53,097 bases of DNA from Pirellulales bacterium (GTDB taxonomy: Bacteria; Planctomycetota; Planctomycetia; Pirellulales; S012-138): positions 1 to 53,097 of the forward strand of contig JALCBR010000019.1 in the NCBI GenBank assembly GCA_028066245.1. The letters are read 5' to 3'. Shown here one piece after another: positions 52,543 through 53,097 of this stretch; the stretch's first letter is position 1, and each line of letters starts with the position of its first letter. Below the pieces are notes generated by a model, which ran no database searches, was not told the DNA's origin, and worked only from the letters and a program-made list of their open reading frames with translations. Position numbers and translations under genes: made by a program.

Positions 52543-53097
52543 CGTGAAATGCCGGGTTGAAACGCGTGGCGGACGAGGCGCGACTGGTGGTCTTGTCGCA
52601 ATTCAGGGATTTGCCTTTCTGGCAATCTGCTTTGGCGGAATCGCGCCAGGGCAAGCCCAGGACACGCCCGATTATTTCCGCCAAAACTGCTTGAACTGCC
52701 ACACGATCGGCGGCGGTCCCTTAGCAGGGCCTGATCTCAAGAATGTCACGCAACGCCAGGATCGTGAGTGGCTCATCGGGTTCATGATGGACCCCGGCAG
52801 TTATCTCGACCGGGGTGATCCATATGCCAAAAAGATCTTGGAGCAATCCCGCAATGTTCGGATGCCTGCTCTGCCTGGCTTGGATCGAGAGCGAGCTGAA
52901 AACCTTCTCGATTTGATCGAGGCGGAATCAGCACTTCCGGAGTCACAGTTCAAGGGGCTGCGACTCTCGACAGCTCCCTTTACTGAAGCAGACCGTCAAT
53001 ACGGACGAGAGCTCTTCCTTGGCTTGGCGTCTTTGGAAAACGGTGGTGGAGCATGTATTGCCTGCCACGCTGTTCGGGGGCAGCCAGCGATTGGTGG
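52543..53097 (+). CDS. Diheme c-type cytochrome, truncated by window edge
   Basis: The open frame begins at a GTG (52543) and runs off the right end; 184 complete residues are visible. A signal peptide (VAIQGFAFLAICFGGIAPGQAQ) sends it to the periplasm. Two heme-binding sites are seen: CLNCH (49-53) and CIACH (171-175). Likely axial methionines occur in the MMDPGSYLD and RMPALPGL stretches. The protein resembles small electron carriers fused to or serving terminal oxidases or denitrification enzymes. Being divergent from an Rrf2 gene, it may be induced by nitric oxide or low oxygen; this is inference. The identity of the rest of the operon lies outside the window. Confidence 0.85.

Overview
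The window is 53 kb of a bacterial chromosome, most likely from a member of the Planctomycetota. This is inferred from gene content: a DUF1559-type protein, a secreted leucine-rich-repeat lipoprotein, a large VWA protein paired with a MoxR ATPase, a futalosine-route menaquinone gene (mqnA), numerous secreted amidohydrolase-like paralogues, and weak or absent Shine-Dalgarno sites on many genes. No 16S rRNA gene is present, so the genus cannot be named. I found no tRNA, rRNA, CRISPR array, prophage or replication origin.

Layout. 1-7303 (minus strand): an LRR lipoprotein, a membrane GTPase, a PqqB-like metallo-beta-lactamase-fold lipoprotein, then a TolC-family outer-membrane protein and a divergent SecA-like motor that runs off the left edge. 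7692-10914: asnB and nadA, divergently arranged. asnB is preceded by a textbook-looking attenuator: a 27-codon leader ORF with five Asn codons within nine codons, alternative base-paired segments and an intrinsic terminator. 10996-20754: a lipoprotein, a radical SAM protein, a frameshifted DUF1559 gene, an M24 peptidase, a hairpin-rich intergenic region, a hybrid histidine kinase, a decayed IS630-type element and a HEPN-like unknown protein whose stop codon lies in the element end.

21220-33206 holds seven consecutive minus-strand genes for exported amidohydrolase-fold proteins. They contain nine domain copies, but only one keeps the HxH metal motif. Several copies carry charged or glycine-rich low-complexity inserts at an equivalent position. 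This looks like one functional enzyme with a family of diverged, probably non-catalytic partners, and it is the most unusual coding feature here.

33505-39513 is a full late biotin pathway in two divergent arms (bioF-bioH-like-bioC-bioD and bioB-bioA). Then come glnA, a LOG-family protein, ribosomal protein L33, holA, the VWA/MoxR pair, a DUF4190-like protein, a flavin reductase and mqnA. A 238-bp element bounded by 40-bp imperfect inverted repeats follows. The window ends with an Rrf2-family regulator divergent from a diheme cytochrome c that is cut by the right edge.

Nitrogen and cofactor metabolism are well represented: asparagine, glutamine, NAD, biotin and menaquinone. The two points most worth following up are the asparagine attenuator and the amidohydrolase-like array.
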